A program made the position numbers and the translations under genes. From an uncultured Pseudokineococcus sp. (GTDB lineage: Bacteria; Actinomycetota; Actinomycetes; Actinomycetales; Quadrisphaeraceae), in NCBI RefSeq assembly GCF_947495735.1, contig NZ_CANMAA010000006.1:124001-188000 (forward strand): 64,000 bases of DNA, written 5' to 3'. The notes beneath the pieces were generated by a model. The model was not told the DNA's origin, made no database searches, and saw only the letters and a list, made by a program, of their open reading frames with translations. Of this stretch, positions 54,590 through 63,100 are shown piece by piece. The first letter of the stretch is position 1. Every line of letters begins with the position of its first letter.

Positions 54590-55062
54590 GTCGCCCCCGC
54601 CAGGCGCACGAGGTCGGCGGGCGCGAGCTCGACGTCGAGGCCCCGGCGCCCGGCGCTGACCAGGACGGTGGGGTGCGCCGCCGCCGAGGCGTCGACGACG
54701 ACCGGCAGCGGCCGGCGCAGCCCCAGCGGGCTGATGGCGCCGACGACGCCGCCGGTCAGGCGCTGCGCCGCGGCCGGCTCGCACAGGGCGGCGCGCCGCC
54801 CTCCCCGCGCCGCCGCGAGCGCCCGCAGGTCCAGGCGCCCGGCCACGGGGACGACGGCCAGGAGCGGGGAGCCGTCGACCTCCGCGACGAGGGTCTTCAG
54901 CACCCGCGCGGGGTCGACGCCCAGCGCGGCGGCGGCCTCCTGCCCGTAGCCCGCCTCCGCCGGCGCGTGCGCCACGCGCTCGAAGGGCCGCAGCACGTGG
55001 GCCGCCCCGTCGGCGACCAGGGCGCGGACGGCGGCGGTGGGGGCGGTGGGTCGTGTCGCCAC
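54556..55062 (-). CDS. ybaK: Cys-tRNA(Pro)/aminoacyl-tRNA deacylase YbaK
   Basis: A 168-residue freestanding editing domain that hydrolyses mis-acylated tRNA. It has the canonical elements: the catalytic-region lysine K56 in RVLKTLVAEVDG, the GAISPLGLRRPLP substrate loop, and AGRRGLDVELAPADLVRLAGA at the C-terminus. Contrast with the divergent paralogue at 7.7 kb, which has lost the first two. GTG 55062 is the start. It is convergent with the upstream membrane protein gene (34-nt tail overlap). Confidence 0.92.
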   Translation of the reverse strand: MATRPTAPTAAVRALVADGAAHVLRPFERVAHAPAEAGYGQEAAAALGVDPARVLKTLVAEVDGSPLLAVVPVAGRLDLRALAAARGGRRAALCEPAAAQRLTGGVVGAISPLGLRRPLPVVVDASAAAHPTVLVSAGRRGLDVELAPADLVRLAGATYAPVGRPATS

Positions 55063-55091
55063 GGCGTCCTCCCGGTCGGCTCGGGACCGCG

Positions 55092-55748
55092 TCAGTTCGG
55101 CGTGGCGAAGGACAGGTCGGGGCCGGTCTGCGGCAGCGCCCCCGTCGCGGTGAGGAGGGCGTCCTCCCGCGCGAGGAGCCGCAGCTGCGCCCCGAGGCGC
55201 GCGACGGCGTCGGGCTGCTCGAGCAGCGCCTGGCGCTCGTGCAGCGGCAGCACCATCCCCGCGGTGACGAGGTGGGAGAGCACGCGCGGCGACGTGACGC
55301 CCAGGGCGTCCTGGGCGCCGCCGAGGCGGGCCCGGTAGGCGGCGAAGGCGGCGGCGACCCGGACGCCGAGGAAGGCCGCCCGGTCGGGGTCGCCCTCGAC
55401 GTCGTCGAGGGGCGAGACGAGCCCGGTGGCGTAGGGGGTGCCCGCGGTCTCGTCGAGGCCGTGCAGGCGGAAGCGCAGCGCGCCGCTCGTGACCAGCTCG
55501 AAGCGGCCGTCGTCCAGGGCGGTGATGTCGCGGACGACGGCCGTGCAGCCCACGGCGTGCACGGCGTCGGCGCCCTCGCGCACGTCCCGCCCCGGGCGGA
55601 CCGCGACGACGCCGAAGACCCGTCGCTCGGGCGGGGTGTCGAGCAGGTGCTGGGCGAGCGCGCGGTAGCGCGGCTCGAAGACGTGCAGCGGCATCACCAG
55701 GCCGGGGACCAGCACCGACGGGAGCGGGAACAGCGGGAGGGGCTGCAC
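55092..55748 (-). CDS. LON N-terminal (substrate-binding) domain protein
   Basis: A 218-residue protein equal to the Lon protease N-terminal domain alone: [27 protein letters not shown], then [30 protein letters not shown], and a C-terminal helical part ([30 protein letters not shown]). No ATPase or protease domain follows. Such stand-alone LON-domain proteins are common in actinobacteria; function unknown. GTG 55748 is supported by TAGGGT 7 nt upstream. It is transcribed away from hisD. Confidence 0.9.
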   Translation of the reverse strand: MQPLPLFPLPSVLVPGLVMPLHVFEPRYRALAQHLLDTPPERRVFGVVAVRPGRDVREGADAVHAVGCTAVVRDITALDDGRFELVTSGALRFRLHGLDETAGTPYATGLVSPLDDVEGDPDRAAFLGVRVAAAFAAYRARLGGAQDALGVTSPRVLSHLVTAGMVLPLHERQALLEQPDAVARLGAQLRLLAREDALLTATGALPQTGPDLSFATPN

Positions 55749-55761
55749 GTCCGCGACCCTA
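55749..55761 (-). promoter_or_regulatory. -10 box for leaderless LON-domain mRNA
   Basis: On the minus strand TAGGGT (55761-55756), 7 nt, then GTG 55748. It is divergent from the hisD box at 55850. Confidence 0.55.
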
Positions 55762-55849
55762 CGTCCGCAGCAGGAGCCGGCGTCCGGGCGGGCGCCGCGC
55801 CTCCCCGCGCCCTCCCGGGTGCGCGGGGAGGCCCGCGCGCCGGGCGCCC

Positions 55850-55861
55850 TACGATCGAGGC
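55850..55861 (+). promoter_or_regulatory. -10 box for leaderless hisD operon mRNA
   Basis: TACGAT (55850-55855), 6 nt, then GTG 55862. No leader peptide, T-box or attenuator fits before the start, so control must act at initiation. Confidence 0.55.
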
Positions 55862-57202
55862 GTGATCCGCCGCCTGGACCTGCGAGGACGTCCCCTCGAC
55901 GCGCGCGAGCTGCGCGGCACCCTGCCCCGCGCCGAGCAGGACGTGGAGTCCGCGCTGGAGGTCGTCCGCCCCATCGTCGAGGACGTGCGCACCCGCGGGG
56001 CCGCGGCCCTGCGCGACCTCGGGGAGCGCCTCGACGGCGTCCGGCCCGAGCACCTGCGCGTCCCGGCCGACGCCCTCGCCGACGCCCTCGACGGGCTCGA
56101 CCCGGCGGTGCGGGCCGCGCTGGAGGAGTCGGTGCGCCGGGCCCGGCTCGTGCACGCCGACCAGCGCCGCACCGACACGACGACCCAGGTGGTGCCGGGC
56201 GGGACGGTGACCGAGCGCTGGGTCCCGGTCGGGCGCGTCGGCCTCTACGTCCCCGGCGGCGTGGCGGTCTACCCCAGCAGCGTCGTGATGAACGTGGTGC
56301 CCGCGCAGGAGGCCGGGGTGGCCTCCCTCGTCGTCGCGAGCCCGCCGCAGCGCGACCACGGCGGGCTGCCGCACCCCACGATCCTCGCGGCCTGCGCGCT
56401 GCTCGGCGTCGAGGAGGTGTACGCCGTCGGGGGGGCGCAGGCGGTGGCGATGCTCGCCCTGGGCGCCCGGGACGACGACGGCTCGAGGCTCTGCGCGCCC
56501 GTCGACCTGGTCACGGGCCCGGGCAACCGGTACGTCGCCGCCGCCAAGCGGCTCCTGCGCGGCGTCGTGGGCATCGACGCGGAGGCCGGGCCCACCGAGG
56601 TCATGGTGCTCGCCGACGAGAGCGCCGACCCCGTCCTCGTCGCCGCCGACCTGGTCAGCCAGGCAGAGCACGACGAGGTCGCGGCCGCCGTGCTCGTGAC
56701 GACGTCGCCGGACCTCGCCGAGCGCGTCGTGGCCGAGCTCGGGCGGCAGGTGCCCGCGACCAAGCACGCGGAGCGCGTGCGCACCGCGCTCTCGGGCCCG
56801 CAGTCCGCCGTCGTCCTCGTCGACGACGACGCGGGGCTGCTGGCCGTGGCCGACGGCTACGGCGCCGAGCACCTCGAGGTGCAGACGGCCCACGCCGCGG
56901 TGCTCGCGGCGCGCGTGCAGAACGCCGGGGCGATCTTCGTGGGCGCGCACGCGCCGGTGTCCCTCGGCGACTACTGCGCCGGGTCCAACCACGTCCTGCC
57001 CACGGGCGGCTGCGCGTGCTTCTCCAGCGGGCTGTCGGTGCAGACGTTCCTGCGCGGCATCCACGTCGTGGACTACTCCGCGCAGGCGCTCGCCGACGTG
57101 GCCCCGCACGTCGTCGCGCTCGCCGAGGCCGAGGACCTGCCCGCGCACGGCCAGGCGGTCACCGCGCGCCTGGCCCGCGCTGCGGACGGGGCCGGCCGGT
57201 GA
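55862..57202 (+). CDS. hisD: Histidinol dehydrogenase
   Basis: A 446-residue Zn-dependent NAD enzyme catalysing the last two steps of histidine synthesis. Residues seen: GPGN (219-222), [13 protein letters not shown], zinc ligands Q267 and H270 in SQAEHDE, and [15 protein letters not shown] near the C-terminus. It heads the operon; GTG 55862 is set by the TACGAT leaderless box. The stop overlaps hisC (GTGA). Confidence 0.96.
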   Translation: MIRRLDLRGRPLDARELRGTLPRAEQDVESALEVVRPIVEDVRTRGAAALRDLGERLDGVRPEHLRVPADALADALDGLDPAVRAALEESVRRARLVHADQRRTDTTTQVVPGGTVTERWVPVGRVGLYVPGGVAVYPSSVVMNVVPAQEAGVASLVVASPPQRDHGGLPHPTILAACALLGVEEVYAVGGAQAVAMLALGARDDDGSRLCAPVDLVTGPGNRYVAAAKRLLRGVVGIDAEAGPTEVMVLADESADPVLVAADLVSQAEHDEVAAAVLVTTSPDLAERVVAELGRQVPATKHAERVRTALSGPQSAVVLVDDDAGLLAVADGYGAEHLEVQTAHAAVLAARVQNAGAIFVGAHAPVSLGDYCAGSNHVLPTGGCACFSSGLSVQTFLRGIHVVDYSAQALADVAPHVVALAEAEDLPAHGQAVTARLARAADGAGR

Positions 57203-58431
57203 GCGGCGACGCCGGGACGACGACCGACCCGGTCGCCGCCCAGCCCGCCGCGTCCGACCCCCCCGCCGGTGGCACGGGCCTCGCCCTGGCGGACCTCCCG
57301 CTGCGGGAGGAGCTGCGCGGCGCCGAGCCCTACGGCGCGCCGCAGCTCGACGTGCCGGTGCTGCTCAACGTCAACGAGAACCCGGTGCCGCCGTCGGAGG
57401 CCGTCGCCCGCGAGATGGGGGAGGCGGTGGCCGCCGCCGCGCGCGGGCTGAACCGCTACCCCGACCGCGAGTTCCTGGACCTGCGCGCCGACCTCGCCGA
57501 CTTCCTGGCGCTGGAGTCCGGCGTCCGCCTCCCGCCCGAGCAGCTGTGGGCGGCCAACGGCTCCAACGAGGTCATGCTGCAGCTGCTGCAGGCCTTCGGC
57601 GGGCACGGGCGCACCGCGGTGTCCTTCGCGCCGACCTACTCGATGTACCCCGAGTACGCCCGCGACACCGGCACGCGCTGGGTCGCCGGGCACCGCCGCG
57701 AGGACTTCACCGTGGACCCCGCCGCGGCCGTGGCGCTGGTCGAGGCCGAGCAGCCGTCCGTCGTGCTGCTGACCTCGCCGAACAACCCCACCGGCACGGC
57801 GCTGCCTGCCGACGTCGTCGAAGCCGTGTGCGAGGTGGCCCCCGGCGTCGTCGTCGTGGACGAGGCGTACGCCGAGTTCCGGCGCGCGGGCGTGCCCAGC
57901 GCGCTGGAGCTGCTGGAGCGCTACCCGCGCCTGGCCGTCAGCCGCACCATGAGCAAGGCCTTCAGCCTCGCCGGGGCGCGCGTGGGCTACCTCGCCTCCT
58001 CGCCCGCGGTCGTCGACGCGCTGCGCGTCGTCCGGCTGCCGTACCACCTGTCCGGCGTCACCCAGGCGGTGGCGCGCGTGGCGCTCCGGCACTCCGAGGA
58101 GCTGCTGCGCGGCGTCGCCGCCCTGCGGGCCGAGCGCGACGACCTCGTCGCGTGGCTGCGCGGGCTGGGCCTGGAGGTGGCCGACTCCGACGCCAACTTC
58201 GTCCTCTTCGGCCGCCTCGCCGACCGGCACGCCGCCTGGCAGGGCCTGCTCGACCGCGGCGTCCTCATCCGCGAGACCGGGCCGCCGGGGTGGCTGCGCG
58301 TCTCGGTGGGGACGCCGGAGGAGACCGCCGCCTTCCGCGAGGCGCTGGGAGAGGTCCTCGCCACCCCCGCCGGCGCCCGGGAGCCCTCCCGGTCCGGCGA
58401 CCACGACCCCTCGACGAGGAGCACGCGATGA
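57199..58431 (+). CDS. hisC: Histidinol-phosphate aminotransferase
   Basis: A 410-residue fold-type I PLP enzyme. K253 in [17 protein letters not shown] forms the Schiff base; [31 protein letters not shown] and [10 protein letters not shown] are present. An N-terminal tail of ~25 residues is low complexity. GTG 57199 overlaps hisD; the stop overlaps hisB (ATGA). Transfers the amino group from glutamate to imidazole-acetol phosphate. Confidence 0.95.
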   Translation: MSGDAGTTTDPVAAQPAASDPPAGGTGLALADLPLREELRGAEPYGAPQLDVPVLLNVNENPVPPSEAVAREMGEAVAAAARGLNRYPDREFLDLRADLADFLALESGVRLPPEQLWAANGSNEVMLQLLQAFGGHGRTAVSFAPTYSMYPEYARDTGTRWVAGHRREDFTVDPAAAVALVEAEQPSVVLLTSPNNPTGTALPADVVEAVCEVAPGVVVVDEAYAEFRRAGVPSALELLERYPRLAVSRTMSKAFSLAGARVGYLASSPAVVDALRVVRLPYHLSGVTQAVARVALRHSEELLRGVAALRAERDDLVAWLRGLGLEVADSDANFVLFGRLADRHAAWQGLLDRGVLIRETGPPGWLRVSVGTPEETAAFREALGEVLATPAGAREPSRSGDHDPSTRSTR

Positions 58432-59084
58432 GCGAGACCCCGACCCCCGCAGCAGCTCTGACCGGCACCTCCTCTCGCCGGGCGCGCGTCGAGCGCCGCA
58501 CCAGCGAGTCGCACGTCGTCGTCGAGGTCGACCTCGACGGCACGGGGGAGTCGCGCATCAGCACGGGCGTCGGCTTCTACGACCACATGCTCACGGCGCT
58601 GAGCCGCCACAGCCTCGTCGACCTCGTCGTCGAGGCGGAGGGCGACCTGCACATCGACGCCCACCACACCGTCGAGGACGTCGCCATCGTGCTCGGGCAG
58701 GCCTTCCGGCAGGCGATGGGGGACAAGAAGCGGCTGGTCCGCTTCGGCGACGCGACCGTCCCCCTGGACGAGGCCCTCGTGCAGGCGGTCGTCGACGTCT
58801 CCGGGCGCCCGTACTGCGTGCACTCCGGCGAGCCCGAGGGCCAGGAGCACGTGCTCATCGGCGGCGGGCCGGGGAACACGCCCTACCTGGGCTCCCTGAC
58901 CCGGCACGTCTTCGAGTCCTTCGCCTTCCACGCCCACCTCGGCCTGCACGTGCGCGTGCTCGCCGGCCGCGACGCCCACCACGTCGTCGAGACGCAGTTC
59001 AAGGCGGTGGCCCGCGCCCTGCGCACGGCGCTCGCGGTGGACCCCCGGGTGACGGGGGTGCCCAGCACGAAGGGCGCCCTGTGA
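58428..59084 (+). CDS. hisB: Imidazoleglycerol-phosphate dehydratase
   Basis: A 218-residue monofunctional HisB (no phosphatase domain), Mn-dependent. Metal-binding motifs: GVGFYDHML (H53), DAHHTVED (78-85), and the later FHAHLGLHV and DAHHVVE repeats. ATG 58428 overlaps the hisC stop. A separate histidinol-phosphate phosphatase must be elsewhere. Confidence 0.95.
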   Translation: MSETPTPAAALTGTSSRRARVERRTSESHVVVEVDLDGTGESRISTGVGFYDHMLTALSRHSLVDLVVEAEGDLHIDAHHTVEDVAIVLGQAFRQAMGDKKRLVRFGDATVPLDEALVQAVVDVSGRPYCVHSGEPEGQEHVLIGGGPGNTPYLGSLTRHVFESFAFHAHLGLHVRVLAGRDAHHVVETQFKAVARALRTALAVDPRVTGVPSTKGAL

Positions 59085-59896
59085 GCGACGAGCCCGCAGG
59101 AGGCCAGCCCGTCGACGACGGACCCGGGAGCGGTTCTCTCGCAGGCCCTCCCGAGCGCGTCGTCGTCGTGGCGCCGGTGGCGGACGCCGGTCGCCTCGCC
59201 GGGGTGCTGGCGCTGGCGGGCGTGCGGGCCGACGTGGCCCCGCTCGGGGGCCGGGGATGCCTCGTCGCCGCCAGAGCCGCTGCGGGAGAGGCGGGTGCGG
59301 ACGCCGACGCGTCCGACGCCGTCGTCCGCGGCACCTCGCGCGCGCTCGGCGCCGCTCCTGTCGTGGTGCTGCGCACGGACGTGCGCGGCGGGGCGGGCGG
59401 CTCCGTCCGCGCTGAGGAGTGGGTGCGCGGGCAGCGCCGGCACGGCGCCGACGTCGAGCGCTCGCCCGGCCTGGTCCTCGCCGGGCTGCCGGACGACGCC
59501 GAGCGCGTCGTCCACGGCACCCGCCGCGTCGACGAGCTCGACGGGGCGACGACGAGCGATGGCCTCGGGCGGATGGCGGCGGCCCGACTCGCCACCGGTC
59601 GCGGGGCCGGGGGCGGCCCGCGACCGGGCGGTCCCGTGGGGGCGCCGAGCGCGCCCTCACCGGTGCTGCCGGCGGCCCTGGCCGTCGCCGCGGCCCTGGT
59701 CCTGGGGCTCGAGGTGGCCCGGCTGCTCGCCGGAGGGGGCTCCGCGCTCGTGGCGGCCGTCGCCCTCCTCGGCGCCGTGCTCGCCGCGGGGGTCGCCCTG
59801 CGCCGGGGTGCCGCCCGGGGGAGCGCGGCGCGCAGCGCGTCGACCGGCTCCGACGACGCCGCGGGCGAGGACGGCCCCCGCGCCGAGGGCTCGTAG
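59081..59896 (+). CDS. Hypothetical two-TM protein inside the his operon
   Basis: A 271-residue protein. The N-terminal ~155 residues form an alpha/beta-looking region ([79 protein letters not shown]). Then come a Gly/Pro linker, two close transmembrane segments at about 197-217 and 221-241, and a charged tail. I recognise no family. GTG 59081 overlaps the hisB stop (GTGA), which argues it is translated with the operon. A promoter for hisH lies at its 3' end. Confidence 0.72.
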   Translation: MSDEPAGGQPVDDGPGSGSLAGPPERVVVVAPVADAGRLAGVLALAGVRADVAPLGGRGCLVAARAAAGEAGADADASDAVVRGTSRALGAAPVVVLRTDVRGGAGGSVRAEEWVRGQRRHGADVERSPGLVLAGLPDDAERVVHGTRRVDELDGATTSDGLGRMAAARLATGRGAGGGPRPGGPVGAPSAPSPVLPAALAVAAALVLGLEVARLLAGGGSALVAAVALLGAVLAAGVALRRGAARGSAARSASTGSDDAAGEDGPRAEGS

Positions 59897-59905
59897 GCTC
59901 TGCGC
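59894..59905 (+). promoter_or_regulatory. -10 box for leaderless hisH mRNA
   Basis: TAGGCT (59894-59899), 6 nt, then GTG 59906. It shares bases with the stop codon of the upstream gene, suggesting that hisH can be transcribed separately from hisDCB. Confidence 0.5.
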
Positions 59906-60580
59906 GTGGCTTCCCCGCGCGTCGTCGTGCTCGACCACGGCTCCGGCAACGTCCGCTCCGCCGTCCGCGCCCTCGAGGCCACGGGCGCGCGCGTCGAGCT
60001 GACCGGTGACCGGACCGCGGCCCTGGAGGCCGACGGCCTCGTCGTCCCCGGCGTCGGCGCCTTCGCCGCCGTCGCGCGCGACCTGCGCTCGGTCGGCGGC
60101 CACGAGGTCGTCGCCGAGCGCCTCGAGGCCGGTCGCCCGGTCCTCGGCGTCTGCGTCGGGCTGCAGGTGCTGTTCGCCCGGGGCCTGGAGCACCAGGCGG
60201 AGGGGGGCGGCCCTCCGGTGCCGGGGGAGGAGCCGGGGCTGGGCCTGTGGCCCGGCGAGGTGGCGCGCCTGCCCGCCGCCGTCGTCCCGCACATGGGCTG
60301 GAACACCGTCGAGGCGCCCGAGGGGTCGCGCCTGTTCGGGGCCGAGCCGGACCCGGACGAGCGCTACTACTTCGTGCACTCCTACGCCGTGCAGGAGTGG
60401 AGCGGGCCGGCCTCGGCCCGGGTGACGTGGGCCGACCACGGCACCCGGTTCGTCGCGGCGGTGGAGGACGGCCCCCTGTCGGCCACCCAGTTCCACCCGG
60501 AGAAGTCCGGGGACGCCGGCCAGCGCCTGCTGCGGCGCTGGGTCTCCTCGCTCGACGGCGGAGCGGGCGAGCCGCGGTGA
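59906..60580 (+). CDS. hisH: Imidazole glycerol phosphate synthase glutaminase subunit
   Basis: A 224-residue class I glutamine amidotransferase. Nucleophile C83 in [11 protein letters not shown]197 and E199 in FHPEKSG; an N-terminal [20 protein letters not shown] oxyanion region. It supplies ammonia to HisF, which is not in the window. GTG 59906 is placed by the TAGGCT box. The stop overlaps the next small gene (GTGA). Confidence 0.95.
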   Translation: MASPRVVVLDHGSGNVRSAVRALEATGARVELTGDRTAALEADGLVVPGVGAFAAVARDLRSVGGHEVVAERLEAGRPVLGVCVGLQVLFARGLEHQAEGGGPPVPGEEPGLGLWPGEVARLPAAVVPHMGWNTVEAPEGSRLFGAEPDPDERYYFVHSYAVQEWSGPASARVTWADHGTRFVAAVEDGPLSATQFHPEKSGDAGQRLLRRWVSSLDGGAGEPR

Positions 60581-60753
60581 ACCCGCTCGTCATCGGCCTG
60601 GTCCTGGCCGTCGCCGCGGCCTTCCTGGCCGGGGGAGCCCTGTCGCTGGGGCGCCAGCACCTCGTGCGCGGGGCCGTGGCCGTCGGCGCGCTGGCGGCCC
60701 TCGCCCTCCTCGGCGCGGGCCTCTACCTGGTCCCCTACGCCCTGGACCGCTAG
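60577..60753 (+). CDS. Small two-TM membrane protein between hisH and hisA
   Basis: A 58-residue protein, [17 protein letters not shown]..., with two transmembrane segments (about 4-22 and 30-52) and a short basic turn (GRQHLVRG). GTG 60577 overlaps the hisH stop as GTGA, the same coupled arrangement as the enzymes around it, which is the main evidence that it is real. No homologue is known to me. Together with the 271-residue protein it makes two membrane proteins embedded in a soluble pathway operon. Confidence 0.65.
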   Translation: MNPLVIGLVLAVAAAFLAGGALSLGRQHLVRGAVAVGALAALALLGAGLYLVPYALDR

Positions 60754-60802
60754 CCCGCCCCGGGGGCGGGGCCGCCCCGCCGCGGGCGCTCGCCCGGGCT
60801 GC

Positions 60803-60814
60803 CAGGATGGAGCC
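60803..60814 (+). promoter_or_regulatory. Putative -10 box for leaderless hisA/priA mRNA
   Basis: CAGGAT (60803-60808), 6 nt, then GTG 60815. GGAG within the 6 nt could alternatively serve as a short Shine-Dalgarno sequence, so either reading fits. Confidence 0.35.
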
Positions 60815-61564
60815 GTGAGCGAGCCCGACCAGACCCCCACCCGTCTCCAGCTCCTGCCGGCCGTCGACGTCGCCGACGGGCAGGCCGTGCGCCTCGTCCA
60901 GGGCGAGGCCGGCTCCGAGACCGGCTACGGCGACCCCCTCGGGGCGGCGCTGGCCTGGCAGGAGGGCGGCGCGGAGTGGGTCCACCTCGTCGACCTCGAC
61001 GCCGCCTTCGGGCGCGGCACGAACGCGGAGCTGCTCGCCGACGTCGTGGGCCGTCTCGACGTCGACGTCGAGCTGTCCGGGGGCATCCGCGACGACGCCT
61101 CGCTGGCGCGCGCCCTGGCCACCGGCTGCCGCCGGGTCAACCTGGGCACCGCGGCGCTGGAGGACCCGGAGTGGACCCGGCGCGCCATCGCCGAGCACGG
61201 CGACCGCATCGCCGTGGGGCTCGACGTGCGCGGCACGACCCTGGCCGCCCGCGGGTGGACCCAGGAGGGCGGCGACCTCTGGGAGGTGCTCGCGCGCCTG
61301 GACGCCGACGGCTGCGCCCGCTACGTCGTCACCGACGTCACCAAGGACGGCACGCTGCGCGGGCCGAACACGGCGCTGCTGGAGCAGGTCTGCGCCGCCA
61401 CCGACCGACCCGTGGTCGCCTCCGGCGGCGTCTCCAGCCTCGAGGACCTCACCGTCCTGCGCGCGCTCGTGCCGAGCGGCGTGGAGGGGGCCATCGTCGG
61501 CAAGGCGCTGTACGCGCAGGCGTTCACGCTCGGCGAGGCGCTGGACGTCGCCGGGCGCCCGTGA
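60815..61564 (+). CDS. priA: ProFAR isomerase HisA, PriA (HisA/TrpF) type
   Basis: A 249-residue TIM barrel. Catalytic D18 ([10 protein letters not shown]) and D174 ([10 protein letters not shown]), phosphate loops ELSGGIRDD and [12 protein letters not shown], and a loop W148 in ARGWTQEGG matching the tryptophan that supports dual substrate use in actinobacterial PriA. It isomerises ProFAR for histidine and probably PRA for tryptophan synthesis. Dual function is inferred from lineage and from that loop; it would be supported by absence of trpF elsewhere in the genome. Confidence 0.92.
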   Translation: MSEPDQTPTRLQLLPAVDVADGQAVRLVQGEAGSETGYGDPLGAALAWQEGGAEWVHLVDLDAAFGRGTNAELLADVVGRLDVDVELSGGIRDDASLARALATGCRRVNLGTAALEDPEWTRRAIAEHGDRIAVGLDVRGTTLAARGWTQEGGDLWEVLARLDADGCARYVVTDVTKDGTLRGPNTALLEQVCAATDRPVVASGGVSSLEDLTVLRALVPSGVEGAIVGKALYAQAFTLGEALDVAGRP

Positions 61565-62352
61565 CCCCGCCCCCCGGGACCCCGCCACCGGCGACATCTC
61601 CGACGGGTGGCGCCCACGCGGCCGGGGCCGACTCCGGCGGCGTGCCCTGGGCCGGGCGCACCCTCACCCCCAGCCCGTTCGCGGGCGACGACGGGAGCGC
61701 CGACGCGGGCGTCGTGGCCGCGCTCGCCGAGCGCGACGCCACCGGCCCCGCGGCCGTCGTCGCGGCCCTGGCGGGCACGCGGGTCTTCGTCCCCGTGGTG
61801 GCGGTCTCGGCGGGGGAGGAGGCCTCCCCGCTGACGGGCGTCGCCTCCGACACCGGGGCGGACATGGCCGTCGTCACCCTCACCGCCCCGGACGGGCGGC
61901 GGGCCCTGCCCGTCTTCACCTCGACGGCGGCGCTGGCCGCCTGGGACGCCGCCGCGCGGCCGGTGCCGAGCGAGGTCGAGCGCGCGGCGCTCTCGGCCGT
62001 CGACGAGGGCTGCGCGATGCTCGTGCTCGACCCGGCGGCGCAGCGGCCCCTCGTCGTGCCGCGCCCGGCCGTCGAGGCCCTGGCCCAGCAGCGCTCGTGG
62101 ACGCCGTCCTGGGAGCGCGAGGACGTCGCCGAGGCCGTGCGCGCCGCCGCCGAGGTCGAGCCGGCCGTGGCGAGCGCCGCGGTCGAGCGCGGTCGCCGGG
62201 CGGAGACGGCCGTCGTGCTGGCCCTGGCGCCGGGCCTGGACCAGCCCGCGCTGGACGCCCTGCTGCAGCGGGTGCAGGACCGGCTGGCGACGTCCGCGGT
62301 CGTCGCCGAGGGCGTGGACTCCCTGGAGCTGCGCCTCACCACCGCCGGCTGA
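61561..62352 (+). CDS. SseB-family protein
   Basis: A 263-residue cytosolic protein. N-terminal SseB domain (about 50-165: [70 protein letters not shown]) and a C-terminal domain ([26 protein letters not shown]). SseB-like genes commonly follow priA in actinobacteria; function unknown. GTG 61561 overlaps the priA stop. Residues 1-45 are Pro/Gly-rich. Confidence 0.85.
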   Translation: MTPPPGTPPPATSPTGGAHAAGADSGGVPWAGRTLTPSPFAGDDGSADAGVVAALAERDATGPAAVVAALAGTRVFVPVVAVSAGEEASPLTGVASDTGADMAVVTLTAPDGRRALPVFTSTAALAAWDAAARPVPSEVERAALSAVDEGCAMLVLDPAAQRPLVVPRPAVEALAQQRSWTPSWEREDVAEAVRAAAEVEPAVASAAVERGRRAETAVVLALAPGLDQPALDALLQRVQDRLATSAVVAEGVDSLELRLTTAG

Positions 62353-62434
62353 GCCGGGCGCTCGCGGGCCGGGGCCCGGAGCCCGGGCCGGCGCCCGCGG
62401 AACAGCGGGCGGGGCGTCCCGGTTGGCGCCGGGC

Positions 62435-63100
62435 ATGACCACCATCGCCATCATCGGCGCCGGCCGCGGCCTGGGCCGCGCCGTCGCCCGCCGCTTCGGC
62501 GCCGAGGGCTTCTCCGTCGCCCTCCTGTCCCGCACCCAGTCCCGCGTCGACGCCCTCGCCGAGGAGCTCGCCGCGGACGGCGTGCACGCGCGCGGCTACG
62601 CCGCCGACGTCCGCGACCCCGCCTCCCTGGCAGCGGCTCTCGAGCGCGCCACGGAGGAGCTCGGGCCGATCGAGGTGCTGCAGTACAGCCCGCTGCCGCA
62701 GAAGGACTTCATGCGGCCGGTGCTCGAGACGACGCCCGCGGACCTGCGCGGTCCCGTCGAGTTCTCCATCTACGGCCCGGTCGCCGCGGTGCACCAGGTG
62801 CTGCCGGGCATGCGCTTCCTCGGCGAGGGCCGCGGCACCGTGCTCTTCGTCAACGGGGGGTCCGCCGTCACGCCGGGGCAGGCCGTCACGGGGACGAGCG
62901 TCGCCTTCGCGGGCCAGGCCGCCTACGCCCAGCTCCTGCACGAGAAGCTCGCCGAGGAGGGCATCCACGTGGCCCAGCTCGTTATCGGCGGTCGGATCGT
63001 CGAGGGCGACCCCGAGAAGGACCCGGCCGTGCTCGCCGAGCACCTGTGGTCGCTGCACACCGGGCGCGACCGCTTCCGGCTGCAGATCAGCGCCGACTGA
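62435..63100 (+). CDS. Short-chain dehydrogenase/reductase
   Basis: A 221-residue Rossmann oxidoreductase. The nucleotide site is IAIIGAGRGLGRAVARRF (GxGxGLG variant). RTQSR downstream favours NADP. The NNAG segment reads YSPLPQ, and the usual YxxxK is replaced: GQAAYAQLLHEKL gives a Y but with the K displaced, so catalysis may be atypical. ATG 62435 is used; an in-frame TTG lies 12 nt upstream. The 3' end overlaps the convergent flavin oxidoreductase gene by 14 nt. Substrate unknown. Confidence 0.85.
   Translation: MTTIAIIGAGRGLGRAVARRFGAEGFSVALLSRTQSRVDALAEELAADGVHARGYAADVRDPASLAAALERATEELGPIEVLQYSPLPQKDFMRPVLETTPADLRGPVEFSIYGPVAAVHQVLPGMRFLGEGRGTVLFVNGGSAVTPGQAVTGTSVAFAGQAAYAQLLHEKLAEEGIHVAQLVIGGRIVEGDPEKDPAVLAEHLWSLHTGRDRFRLQISAD

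Noticed and set aside
55749-55861. Histidine leader peptide or T-box before hisD
   Set aside because: The gap is only 113 nt, has no run of His codons, no T-box, and a -10 box sits 6 nt before the start.
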